Assembly (NCBI GenBank): GCA_905116865.2 | Contig: CAJHNH020002580.1 | Span: forward strand, 1,082,081-1,146,080 | DNA: 64,000 nucleotides | Reading direction: 5' to 3' | Origin: Candidula unifasciata | Lineage: Eukaryota; Mollusca; Gastropoda; Stylommatophora; Geomitridae | Notes under the pieces: model-generated | The model's database searches: none | The model's input: the letters and a program-made list of their open reading frames with translations, nothing else | Told to the model about the DNA's origin: nothing | Shown here: piece after piece, positions 46,612 through 56,929 of the stretch | How the letters are laid out: the number at the start of each line of letters is the position of its first letter | Numbering within the stretch: position 1 is the first letter of the stretch | Made by a program: the position numbers and the translations under genes

Positions 46612-47530
46612 GTTGATTCAAGAACCAACATTACAGCACTCAGGGCATTCCCATAAGCACTCCGTCCCTATCTTCAGAAGCCAGCAAAGAGTTCCAATAC
46701 CAGTGGGGCTAATAACATTCTGATTAAATGTCCATCTTGCCTTTCCTTTGAGTGTTGAGCATCGGCCAGAACCCCTTGTCACTCCCTGCTGCATCAGTCT
46801 CACCAGAATGGTGATCCATTTGCTTCTCCAATTGTACACACTCTCTGGCATGATCCGGAGAAAAGATCCAGACAATACTCCTCACATGTGACCTCTCAGC
46901 GAAGCATGCCACTATACATGAAGCATGCATGTATTGGCCTTCCTCAGCATACTTTCTGAGTCAGTTAAAATCGCAAGATGTGTGTCATGTTCTCTAACCA
47001 GCTGAAAGCTGCAGTGACCGCCTTCACCTCCATTCTTAAGCTGGATGTTGTGGTCTCATGCTAGGCTCTCCTGCACCAAATATTGATCATTAACTTTTGC
47101 AAAGAAACCCCAAGCACTTCTTTTGCCTCTTGACACTGAACCATCTATATAAATAATCACATCCTCTGAGCGAGCATTATCTTGAATTAGTTGCTGAATT
47201 TTCACCTCTGTGGTACATGCTGGTCACTCTGTGAACTCCTGGCTCAATGTGATTATGACTATACACAAATCTGACTGTTCCACTGGCACTCTGAACCACT
47301 CCTCTCCTCCCCTAAAGTTTTGCAGGATGCCTGAGCCATCCATGTCTTCCCTCTTATCTATCAGTCACTGACCCTTAACTGCGCCCAGAGCTTCATGGTA
47401 AGGGTAGTCTTTGTCTGCAGTTACTCTGAGATATGACTTCGCCTGCAGCACCTTAAGCCTACCTGCAACAGTTGGTAAGCTAAGGAGGTGTCACATATAC
47501 AGCACTGGGGTATCTCTGGTACAACCCAGA
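46612..47530 (-). pseudogene. J1-family LINE pseudogene inserted in the 33-bp array
   Basis: On the minus strand, from 47530 downward: LGCTRDTPVLYM and TVAGRLKVLQAKSYL (end of RT), then EVKIQQLIQDNARSEDVIIY and YIDGSVSRGKRSAWGFFAKV (RNase H start with catalytic Asp), SSLRME-like sequence, and a broken TDS box. The J1 C-terminus follows: ECVQLEKQMDHHSGETDAAG, SGRCSTLKGKARW and GIGTLCWLLKIGTECLWECP, with the tail GAATCAACTC. Multiple shifts. Tandem-repeat sequence on both sides shows that the insertion landed within an existing array. The 5' truncation is typical of LINE insertions. Confidence 0.8.
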
Positions 47531-47625
47531 ATAGTACTTCTATCTGTAAACAAATCATCAAACTCAGTACTTCCATGTGTAAGTAAATTATCAAACTCAA
47601 TATATCCATCTCTGTTTTACCAAAC
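47531..47625. repeat. 33-bp array, right part
   Basis: AGTACTTCTATCTGTAAACA, AATCATCAAACTCAG and later units match the array left of the LINE. Confidence 0.85.
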
Positions 47626-47712
47626 CCAGTATTTCTGCTAGCTTACACTGAAAACACTTCAAAAACCCCATTATTCGGGTCTCACCATCTTAACTGCATT
47701 TTTCTTTTTCAG

Positions 47713-47727
47713 AATTACAAAGACTGA
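47713..47727 (+). CDS. Candidate last coding exon of gene 2
   Basis: A strong acceptor (ACTGCATTTTTCTTTTTCAG, ending 47712) is followed in phase 0 by AATTACAAAGACTGA, coding NYKD and stop. With exons A-E this gives 417 codons including the stop. A 3' UTR would continue; an AATAAA lies at 48122-48127 inside element X. The short coding part makes this tentative. Confidence 0.4.
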   Translation, partial: NYKD

Positions 47728-47974
47728 AGCATAGTCTTTAAATGAGTGCTGACGTCAAGGTTTCACCAGTTGCCCCGTATTCAGAATTTGCACTCATCTG
47801 AGATGGGTCATCATCATAATTCAATAGCTTGGCCCGTACGTAACTTTGCCCATGTAAAAGTCTTTCTAAATGTCTAACATCAACACGATGCCCTGCCTCT
47901 GTTGCCGGAATAGGACTTCTTTGTACACATTGTGTATATTATCTGTCTTCTTGAATCCATACCCCCCCCCCCCC

Positions 47975-48232
47975 CCACCCGGATCTCTGGGGCCTTATTG
48001 TGAGAGGAAGAAGAATAGACTCACTGTAACTCAAGCATGTGATAAAAGTGGACAATTAGGGATGCACCTTTGAAATCGTAGTGCATCTGCCGAAAAGGCA
48101 AGGATCCAACTGTCTGCATACAAATAAAAACTTAGGTTCTGGAGCAAGACTAAGATCCAGAAGTGGACGAACAGCCATAAATTTATGCTGTAGTTTACCG
48201 CCATTAAACATGAAAAAGAAGAAGGATCCATC
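47975..48232 (+). mobile_element. Element X, near-complete copy
   Basis: After a C tract (47959-47976), GGATCTCTGGGGCCTTATTG, GTAGTGCATCTGCCGAAAAG, AGGTTCTGGAGCAAGAC and CCAGAAGTGGACGAACAGCC lead to an AAAAAGAAGAAGG tail. Confidence 0.8.
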
Positions 48233-48339
48233 TGCTATATAGTCTTCAAAGCTCTCCGGTTGTAAGAGGCATATGCCCGATGTGTCAGTGACAAGAAAAG
48301 GCTCCTTAACTTTACTTACTTCATATTTTAGACTGGGTC

Positions 48340-49320
48340 AACTTGAGAGCTTCTTCAATACTATTTTTCATTATAGAGATTTATTTGTTCTCTCTTTAAA
48401 TTAACCAGTCTTCTTCAATAGTGAGTTCAAATTAGATAGATATATTTGTTGTTTCTTTGAGTTAACCAGTCTTCTTCGATACTGAGCTTTCATCAGCTGG
48501 TAACTCCTCGCAGCACCATTCTCCTCAGACCGTAATTATCAATCTGTGCTTCTGCATTGTTAACTCGCTCCCAAAGAGCCCTCACAACATCCAGCTTGTC
48601 ATACATCGATTCACCACCAAGTTGTGCAGAACCAGCCAGTCTTTCTGCCTGCATATTTGCCAAGACACTGGCACAACCTTGAGAAAAAATTCAAAGAACG
48701 CTAACTACCAAGGACCTCTGAAGTGATGCTTGCCACTCTGCACAAAGCCTGCCTATTTTCACTTTCTCAGCATACTCTGTGAGTCTTGTTAACCCAACTA
48801 GCTAACCAGTCTAGTTGATAATGAGCTCTCATTAGATGGATCTGTTTGTTCTCTTTGTGTTAACCATCTTTTTCACTACTGAGTTCTCATTAGATAGATC
48901 TGTTTATTCTCTTTTTGAGTTAACCAGTCTTGTTAGTACTGAGTTCCCATTAGATAGATGTGTTTGTTTTGTCTCTGAGTAAACAATCTTCTTCATTACT
49001 GAGTTCTGATTAGTTATATCTGTTTATTCTCTCTTTGAGTTAACCAATCACCTTTAGTGTACCCAGTTCTTTAAAGGTAGATTTGTTTGTTCTCTTTTTG
49101 AGTTAAGCAGTCTTCTTCATTACCAAGTTCTTGTTATATAGATCTGTTTGTTGTATCTTTGAGTTAACCAATCCTCTTTAATACCCAGTTCTGTTTGGAT
49201 AGATCTGTTTGTTGTATCTTTGAGTTAACCAATCCTCTTTAATACCCAGTTCTGTTTGGATAGATCTGTTTGTTCACATATATATATCTAATAGATCTTT
49301 CAATTAATCAGTCTTCTTCA
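48340..49320. repeat. About 60-bp degenerate tandem repeat, split by a LINE fragment
   Basis: Units share GAGTTAACCAGTCTTCTTC, ACTGAGTTCTCATTAGATAG and TCTGTTTGTTCTCT. Landmark TTAACC recurs every 60-62 bp (48401, 48462, then 48860, 48920, 49040). Confidence 0.88.
48493..48795 (-). mobile_element. J1-family LINE fragment: RNase H end and C-terminus
   Basis: Minus-strand reading across shifts gives a TDSQ-like box, KVKIGRLCAEWQASLQRS, ERLAGSAQLGGESMYDKLDV, VRALWERVNNAEAQIDNYGL and RRMVLRGVTS, closely parallel to the copy at 11270-11550. It interrupts the 60-bp array. Confidence 0.75.
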
Positions 49321-49636
49321 GTACTATTTTTTCCATCTATTGTACAATCCATATTTTCTCTCTTTATTTTCTAGTGAATTTTAGTACTCTTCAGTAATGA
49401 GCTTTTAACCAATTGTCTAAATGTCCAGATTTTGTTAAAAAATGTCACCGCAGAAGATGCACATGCTCCTATTTTTCTTATTCATGCTGGTCTGTCTGTT
49501 CTAGACAGGTTTAAAAAAAAAATTTCTACGGAGCAATGCTTGCTCTCATTTTAATTTCTCTCACAACTTTCAACCCTGTTTGTCAGCCGTGAACACAGAC
49601 ATTCAAAACTACTCACTTCACTTTCTGTCATTTCTC

Positions 49637-50376
49637 TACTTACTTACTTACTAACTTAGTCGCTCCTCTTCTACCTTGGGGTGTAGAGGTTTGCCAGAGA
49701 GATCGCCAGACGTCTCTATCAGCAGTTTTCTTTCTGGCTTTGTTCCATTCCAGTCCTCTGTCAGTTAGGGACTGTCGGATGTTGTCTTCCCAGCGCACCC
49801 TGGGTCGTCCTGGAGGTCTGGTTCCCTGGTTCTTAGCCTCCCATGCCTGCCATGGTGGCCGATTTTCTCCCCTTCTGCATACATGTCCAAACCATCGTAA
49901 CTGTGACTGATCCACTCGGGTTTGTAAGGACTGGGTATCAAGATCTTGACGTATTGTCTGATTGCGGACTTTGTCCCTTCTTGTCACTTGGACCACCTTT
50001 CTCAGGTATCTCATTTCCGAGGCCTGCAGCTGGCAGTTTGAGCTGTTGTCATTGCCCATGACTCACACCCATAGGTCAGGACTTGTACATAGGTAGAGCG
50101 GTAAACAGCCATTCGTCCTCTTGCCAATTTCTCTTTTGCTAAGAAACCCTCGGTTTATGGCCTGGAAGAGTCTTCCAGCAGCTGCTTTTCGTGTAGCCAG
50201 CTCAGTTTTAATGCCTCCATTTCGGTCTAATACAACTCCAAGGTATTTGAACTGGTTAACCTGCTCCAATGCATACTGTCCCATCATGATCTGATATTTC
50301 TTCTCCTCTCTTGAGATCACCATGGTTTTAGTTTTGGAGATACTGATGGTCATCCTTCTCTTTTCAAGCTCTTCCT
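49637..50376 (-). pseudogene. RTE-like LINE 3' part, minus strand, with target-site duplications
   Basis: Minus-strand reading: TISISKTKTMVISREEKKYQ, VNQFKYLGVVLDRNGGIKTE and AAAGRLFQAINRGFLSK. A shift near 50100 follows, then VLTYGCESW-like sequence, MRYLRKVVQVTRRDKVRN, QSQLRWFGHVCRRGENRPP, GTRPPGRPRVRWEDNIRQSL and DRDVWRSLW. The 3' end is (AGTA)n. TCATTTCTC occurs at both 49628-49636 and 50377-50385, the target-site duplication. It is 5'-truncated and 740 bp long. The longer frame (49640-50059) is still open, so decay is modest. Confidence 0.85.
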
Positions 50377-50385
50377 TCATTTCTC

Positions 50386-51040
50386 ACCATTAATAAATAT
50401 ATATAATGACATATTTGTTTTATTAGTTTCATTACTTTTGTTTCTGCTACATTTAAAATATACATTATGATATTGAATTATACATTTTGTTTATGTTGTA
50501 CTTGAGGACATCCATATTTTGTTTTTGCTGCTTTTGAGAAATTCATTTTATTTATGTTGCATTGAGATATACATACATTATGTTTTCCCTTTGCTCTTGC
50601 ACTGCCTTCAGTAGTTTCTCAACTCTCATTTATGGCGGCAGTATTTTGTAGTTCATGCATTTCTCTTTGATGATTGAAATTATTTGAGTAACAGATTATT
50701 TCAGAGTTGAATGAAAATAAGCATTTTCCTCTCATTTTGCATGTGTTGAAAATAAAAAATAAAAACTATGTGTGTGTTAACATGGCTGGCACAACTACAA
50801 AGTTTTGTGGATATTGTAACAGAGAAGTGTGCAGACTGATTGTTGACAATGTAAAACTGAATTATAGAAAATAAGATTAGCTAAAAACATCTGTTTCACT
50901 AGGTACTCTTGTGATCAGAGAATCAGTATTGTGTGTTCATCATTACAGCGATACCATTACAGCAGTGGAGCTAATTTTTGCTGGTTTTTCCAGTGTGCCT
51001 TTCCCATAAAGGTTGTTTTTACCTGCATCATCACCTCTTC
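50386..51040. other. No recognised feature
   Basis: AT-rich sequence with TTTGTTTATGTTG-like degenerate repetition near 50480-50580. No coding support. Confidence 0.4.
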
Positions 51041-51067
51041 TTCAGATTCACTGCCGTAAAACTGGTA

Positions 51068-51483
51068 GAGCTAGTTACATGAGGAGTTTTAGGGGTCATT
51101 AAGTGTTACTGCTTATGATGATATGACTTTATACAAAGTAAACAAAATGAAAACTTATGATCAAGGTGATTGGTGTCATATCACAGTGTTAGGTGCCGGT
51201 GCTCAGTGAGTGGGCTTGTCATGTGACAGGACACCAGCCCAATTTACTCAGTTTTCTTATTTTGTTATATAAGAAATCATAGCACCATATGCCACAGGAG
51301 CCCTAATACCCCACATCTAACTAGCCGACACATGACATGCTTGCTCACTGAACACCGGCACCTAACATTGTGATATGACACCAACCCCCTAATCATAAGT
51401 TTTCATTTGATTTACTTTGTATAAGTCATATCATCATATGCAGTGACCCTTAATTACCCCTAAAACCTCTCATGTAACTCGCT
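51068..51483. repeat. Large imperfect inverted repeat (foldback)
   Basis: Arms of about 160 bp (51068-51228 and 51327-51483) are reverse complements with few mismatches. Matching blocks include GTTACATGAGGAGTTTTAGG against CCTAAAACCTCTCATGTAAC-type sequence, and GTTAGGTGCCGGTG against CACCGGCACCTAAC. The spacer is about 98 bp. Confidence 0.85.
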
Positions 51484-51790
51484 GATATGACAACTGGGCC
51501 ACCGGCGCCTAACACCTTGACGTAACACACACCTTATTTACCTGAATTGTCCCCCCCCCCTCCCCCTTATAAGTAAAGAACCATATGCAGTGATCCTTCA
51601 ATAACCCCCAAACCCTGTCATGTAAATAGGTGGCATGAAAACTTGACCCCTCACTGAGACCCTTTGCCATTGTTTTTTTCATTTGTAGTTCATATAAAGA
51701 CATAGCACCTTAATCACAGAGATCTGGATGACCCCTGCCCAACTACGGCATGTTTTTAGATGACCACCTGTCGCCGCCTAGTTGTATACT
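51484..51790. repeat. Diverged tandem copies of the foldback right arm
   Basis: CACCGGCGCCTAACACCTTG, ACCATATGCAGTGATCC and CCCTGTCATGTAA repeat the order of the right arm (CACCGGCACCTAAC, CATATGCAGTGACCC, CTCTCATGTAA) about 150 bp further on. A third, weaker copy follows to about 51780. Confidence 0.6.
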
Positions 51791-52375
51791 ACCATAACTA
51801 CAGCTCATCAGCTAACAATCGACATCACAACAGATCCTGGAGAGACATGATCACCCTCGCCTATCGGCATGGCACATGATGATGATGTTGATGCTACTGT
51901 TTGACTACACCCCTCCCCTCCCCCTTGAACCCTAGCTGAAAACCACCTCTATAATCCCTTTATATATTTTTTTTTCTATGTGACATTGAACCCATATCTT
52001 TACTTTACTACACACGAGTAACTTATATAAGTCTAGTGTCATATCGCTGTATTTTATCACTTTTAAATATTTATACTTCATACAATATCGCCCTCCACCA
52101 AACCAGTCAATACACCGAATCTTTTGTTTATAATTCTACTCTATAACCCCTAATACGGTCCTTGTATTGACTGCCCTGCTCACAGCCGCCCCTGAAACCC
52201 TCAGCTTTATGTGCCCTACTACTCACTGACACACAGGAACCTCATCTGAGCTTTTGCCCCGAATTTTTTTTTATGGTGGCTTATTACTATAGCGAAAAGA
52301 GGGCAACAAATGCGGGGGATTTCCTCGGTATATTCTACTCCCATGCCGATGATATCATCCAGCTGTGGTGCCAGC
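51791..52375. other. No recognised feature
   Basis: No motif or repeat is recognised except a GATGATGATGTTGATG run near 51880. Confidence 0.4.
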
Positions 52376-53005
52376 CTAATGCGAACTCTGCGCTTGCCGC
52401 TGAAGATAGGGACGCAGCGCTTATGTTAATATCGTGAGTGCTGTGATATCGATTCCTAATTCAATATTCTCAGTTCAACATAGTGGGCCAGCTGCACTTT
52501 CAAGAGCGAACGCAAAATGAACAATAAAGATAAGCAGACAACCCGAAATAATATCAATAAAAGTAAATCACACGGGAAAACAAAAGCCTAGCTTAGAAAC
52601 GCAAAATGTTGATCAAAGTCTATACTATCAATGTCAAACATGGGCCCCTCACGACGACTGTTTGGATCATCATAACAGAGACGAGATGTTTTAGAACAAC
52701 TATCGAAGAAACAAGACGAAATCAGATTACACATGGGAGAAGTTAAAAAAAAAAACGAGGATTAAAACCAGTCACGAAAGAGCAACAAGACAAGATATCC
52801 GGGTGTGACTAAGATATCCGGGTACCAGCTAACACAGAGTAGCGCTGAAGAAATATAATAAGCACCGAATAAGGGGAAAACTAGGCAAAATATAGAAAGG
52901 TGGTGTTAAAGAAACGAATACGAACTTATAGAACAGATTAAGTAAAGCTCACAGTCATTTCATCTCCCCTTACATTTCGCTGAGCTAATTGGAAGACGAA
53001 GAAAT
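52376..53005 (+). mobile_element. J1 LINE tail with long 3' UTR
   Basis: It begins with the J1 C-terminal end (GCGAACTCTGCGCTTGCCGC, GAAGATAGGGACGCAGCGCT) and GATTCCTAATTCAATATT. The UTR shares GACAACCCGAAATAATATCA with 18625. It ends near GGAAGACGAAGAAATC, comparable to the (GAA)n end at 26911. Confidence 0.75.
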
Positions 53006-53405
53006 CAATCATGTTGAACACTGTTCACAACCAAATGAAAGCTACAAAAGAGATATCACCATCATCATGAGGCAGGTGCTTTGCAGAACGTCGCTCTCAT
53101 CACAGTCTGCCTGAAAGAAACTCGGTCTCTCGCAATTCTGCTATTATTTTTTTCCAGTTCCCCACGGCGTTTGATGTGACCAGAATATTTCAGCTTTCGG
53201 GAAAAGGTGCTGTTTATTAGCCAATCTTCTTTGATGTTCAGATCTTTTCAAATGTCAGTATTTCTTTTCTTCTTTTTCCATGGTATTCTGAAAATCTTTC
53301 TATATCATTTCAGCTCAAAAGCGATTTTTTTAGATAGTCCATAACTCACATACATATGTTGCTACAGGGCGGATGTATGCTCTCAAACTTTGATTTCCTA
53401 GCTGG
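53005..53405 (-). mobile_element. LINE C-terminal fragment, minus strand
   Basis: The minus strand reads, across shifts, ALRAYIRPVATYVCELWTI, RRIPWKKKKRNTDI, EDWLINSTFSRKLKYSGHIK and then a GELEKN stretch, the order of the region after RT in RTE-like and related LINEs. No intact frame. Confidence 0.6.
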
Positions 53406-53689
53406 TGCCTAACTAGTCATTTATTCGTGTTTAATTAAAAAAAAAGAAAGTAGCACGTTGGACGACAGGTGTCAGTCCCCATGCGTGCCTCGTGTGGAGC
53501 TCGAGCCGGGGGATGGCAGAAAATCCACATACTCCATAGATTAACGGTGTGCGTGGCACCGAGGCTTCAGAGCTTTCATGCTGGCGACACTGGGTCAGAT
53601 GAGCTATGCTCAAGTGCTCCTGGTTAAACAAATATAGAAGAGACATCTAAGGAAACTGTTGGCTATTCTATCCGCTTTTCTGCTGGCCG

Positions 53690-53905
53690 ATGATGTCAGT
53701 TCCAGTTTAGCTGGAGGTTGTGAGGCCCCTTTGGGAGCGAGTGAAAAGTGCTGAGGAACAGATATATCATTACGGATATACAATCAGACAGTTACTGGTA
53801 CCATCGGAATTTTAACTCTTCGCTTGCTGCTGAAAATGGGGACGGAGCGCTTATGGGAGTGTCCCGAGTGCTATGATGTCGATTGTGTATTCAACATTTA
53901 ACATT
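53690..53905 (+). mobile_element. J1 LINE C-terminal tail
   Basis: GAGGCCCCTTTGGGAGCGAG, AGTTACTGGTACCATCGGAA, CGCTTGCTGCTGAAAATGGG and GACGGAGCGCTTATGGGAGT match the other J1 tails; it ends GTATTCAACATTTAACATTC. Confidence 0.8.
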
Positions 53906-54360
53906 CATTCAACATTCGAATGTAAAAACTGACCCTGATCTGGTCGATCTGCCTAAAAGGACTAATATGAAATATCAAGGGAAGCAAAAGCACCCGCGTG
54001 ACGTGGACCACATCGAGTGGTCTATTCAAACTGGTAGTTTTACGCCTGATGTACCTCAATTACTGGAACACGGTCCTTACTTGGTTACTACTGAATTGTT
54101 TTGTCTATTTGCACCCAACTCAAATCAGAACCGAGCCACACATCAAACCTCTGAATGCCGGATGTCGAGTTTCTAGATACAATTTTGGTTTCAGTTTCCG
54201 TGAAATGGTTTGTTAACCTGAACACTGTTGTACACATTTACACACTGATGTCTTACAACAGCGGAACACATACGGCAGTTGTCTCATCAAGTTGTAACTG
54301 AGTGCAGTAACCACCTACAAGGTTTGTTTCAGATAGATAGGGTCGAGTAATGTGCATTCT
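53905..54360. repeat. Unclassified interspersed repeat, partner of 19480-19920
   Basis: Shares CAACTCAAATCAGAACC, TTGGTTTCAGTTTCC, ACAGCGGAACACA, GTTGTCTCATCAAGTTG, AAGGTTTGTT and GGGTCGAGTAATG with the 19.5-kb copy in the same order. Confidence 0.6.
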
Positions 54361-54405
54361 ACAGGGATACTACTGACGTTTTATATACTAGGCTTTTACT
54401 TAAAG

Positions 54406-54648
54406 CACCTGCTCTCGACCTTTTTTATGCAGCGACCCTTTCATACAGTTCCTCATGTTGTGGTCGTGGCCGACTGTATCTATAATACTGCCGGTTGACT
54501 CGGCTGTAGTGACCACCAGTCATACAATTATTTTCGTGGCTACTTCAAAACTTCAGTGAATATTTGTTTTCCGGTGGTCTTGGGCGACCCACGTGAAAGA
54601 GTCTTTCGACCCTAAAAAGGGTCGCGATCCACAGGTTCAGGGCCGCTG
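54406..54648. mobile_element. hAT MITE resembling vertebrate OC1/SPIN-type elements
   Basis: The ends CACCTGCTCTCGACCT and, inverted, CAGCGGCCCTGAACCT are diverged hAT terminal repeats. The flanks ACTTAAAG (54398-54405) and AGTTAGAG (54649-54656) match at 6 of 8. The interior has ACAGTTCCTCATGTTGTGGT, AATTATTTTCGTGGCTACTT, TTTTCCGGTGGTCTTGGGCG and AAAGGGTCGCGATCCACAGG. From memory these closely follow hAT-Charlie consensus sequences known from mammals and other vertebrates. Confidence 0.75.
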
Positions 54649-54954
54649 AGTTAGAGATACAATATTAAATCCAGCGATGCCCTAGTGAAGCCTGTAAGTC
54701 AGTTCTAAGCGGAGATATTCACATTTTAGTGGCGTATACCACAATGGACAAATAAAAGCGTAATCTGACAAAAGATGGATTCCGGGCTGCGTGCCAGTAA
54801 AATGTCAGGCGGAAAAGATTAGGTGCATTTTAGGGCATGTATGTATCATTATAATCAGGACAGCGGGGCCTACCTCTATATGCATTTCTTAAATACGTAT
54901 GATGCAATATGGACCTAATTAGCATATACAATTATTGCCAGCTCATTATTTTTA

Positions 54955-55240
54955 TATTTTGAATGTTGAATTAAGAATCAACATATAGCAATCGGAACAC
55001 CCCCAATAAGCGCTCCGTCCCCATATTCAGCAGCAAAACGAAGAGTTCCAGTTCTGATGGCACCAGTAACTGTCTGATTGTTTATCCATCTCGCCCTTCC
55101 CCCGAGTGTTGAGCGTCGGCCAGATCACCTGGTAACTACTCGCAGCGCCATTCTCCACAGACCGTAGTTATCGTTTTGTGCTTCTGCTCTGTGCACTCGC
55201 TCCGAGAGGGCTCACTGTTTTAAAGTAAGCATCGTACACA
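54955..55240 (-). mobile_element. J1 LINE C-terminal tail, minus strand
   Basis: On the plus strand ATAAGCGCTCCGTCCCCATA, CAGCAGCAAAACGAAGAGTT and GGCACCAGTAACTGTCTGAT are the reverse complement of the J1 tail. GAGTGTTGAGCGTCGGCCAG and TTCTCCACAGACCGTAGTTA continue into the C-terminus. Confidence 0.8.
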
Positions 55241-56775
55241 TTTATGGTTATCTGCCAACCAAGATGTACACCGTATTGTGCGGAGTGTTGCGGCGGACTT
55301 GTGGATCACGCAATAATGCCTATATTAAGCGATACTATTTAATTACCATTAAAAAATTGACGACAGTTCGCTGGTGTTAAGTAGGTACTTTACGAGTTAA
55401 TTATTACAGCAGGTTTTAAGTTTTAAAAAATCCACTTCATTGCACTTGGTTTTACCCTATATTGCTCGATCTGTCTCTACACAATGGTTAGCCATCTGTC
55501 AAGAACGACGCAAAAAGCACAACCTCTAAAGCTCCAGCAATGATTCTAGAGACTCTGTAACTTTTAAACCATTAGGCAAATACAAACGGCGTACCACATT
55601 AGCTACTGTGTATTCTGCTTTTACTGTTACCATATAGTTTTTAACTTGTTTGTAAACATTTTAACGGAGCTGTGTGTCTGGATGTTATCTAACTTTCAGT
55701 AATCAGAGTTTACATGTTGTATAAATGTAAGGTATTAAAATTTTATATACATTATCACTGCTTATGTGTACATCTAAGGATTAGCTACTCTGTTTTGGTG
55801 AGTATATATTATTTTGTGTTGTTCATTTATCAGTACTGAAGTATGTGTTTGCATTGATTTGTATTGAAATATCTTGAAAGGGAGACTCTGGGTTGTCATT
55901 AGTTGAAGGAAGAGTATGATAATTGATGCCAGTCTATTGTTAAATTATCACTGTACCCTGAGCAGGTACTCGCCACACAGCTACGGTTATTGCAGATTAA
56001 ATAAAAACATAACATGTGTAGACCTGTGGCAACGAATACCTTGTTTAGTTCAACCTACAAATGCGAAGAAGTCTGGCCAGTGTGTATAGAAAGGCCAGCG
56101 CACCCCGGAACGGTCTCGTTTTGGTTTTCGGGCTGAACCCGCAGGCGCTCGAGAGGCAGGAGACCTCGCTCAGCCATTGACTAATGCACTATACAGGTGC
56201 TCAATAGCACGTGTTCGAGTGACTGCGTGGGGATGGCCGGGTGCCTGGCTGATATCATGATGGTGGTACGTTCCGTAGTTAGCTCTGAATTTGTCTCTAG
56301 TATTTAAATTGTGTGGATAGATATATCAGTGTGTGTGCTCGCTCGGAGATAGTTTGATTGCAGGTCGCTATAAGTTATTTACTGGTTAACGGTCATGTTA
56401 ATATGTTTCGGTTTTCGCCATTGTTAAGGTATTTTTTCCGAGCGTATTCGTTCATTATCATATTTCCTTGTTAACTGGAGATGAATAGCACTTTAAATTC
56501 TGGTCGAGCACGTTGGTTGTTGTTAATGTATATTTGTGAAGTATACATTATTTTGTGTTCAGTTCAGTAAAATAAACAGCTGTTTAATGTGATGATTGTA
56601 ATTCATTTGCTTGATTCAATTTAGGATCTGTAGTCGGTGCACGTGGTTAGTCTAGGTGTGTGTAGCCATCTTATGTGTCAATGTGTGTAACATAGAGTTA
56701 TTTAGATAAAAAAATTGCTATAATGGTTGCAGATTTCAAATATAAATCCCATATAACTAGCACTTTCTTCTTCGT
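55241..56775. other. No recognised feature
   Basis: Mostly AT-rich, apparently non-repetitive sequence. A more GC-rich patch lies at about 56090-56260 (GCGCACCCCGGAACGGTCTC, GGCTGAACCCGCAGGCGCTC), possibly an interspersed repeat I do not know. No gene is supported. Confidence 0.45.
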
Positions 56776-56914
56776 TTTCTTCTTCTTCTTCTTCTTCTTC
56801 TTCTTCTTCTTCTTCTTCTTCTTCTTCTTCTTCTTCTTCTTCTTCTTCTTCTTCTTCTTCTTCTTCTTCTTCTTCTTCTTCTTCTTCTTCTTCTTCTTCT
56901 TCTTCTTCTTCTTC
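56776..56914. repeat. (CTT)n microsatellite, about 45 units
   Basis: A near-perfect TTC/GAA run translates as poly-Phe, poly-Glu or poly-Lys and is not coding. On the minus strand it directly follows GCCTATGCTCCACTTGGGGT and TAGAACAGCAG, so it may be the expanded GAA tail of a LINE inserted in minus orientation. Confidence 0.95.
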
Positions 56915-56929
56915 TGCTGTTCTAACCCC

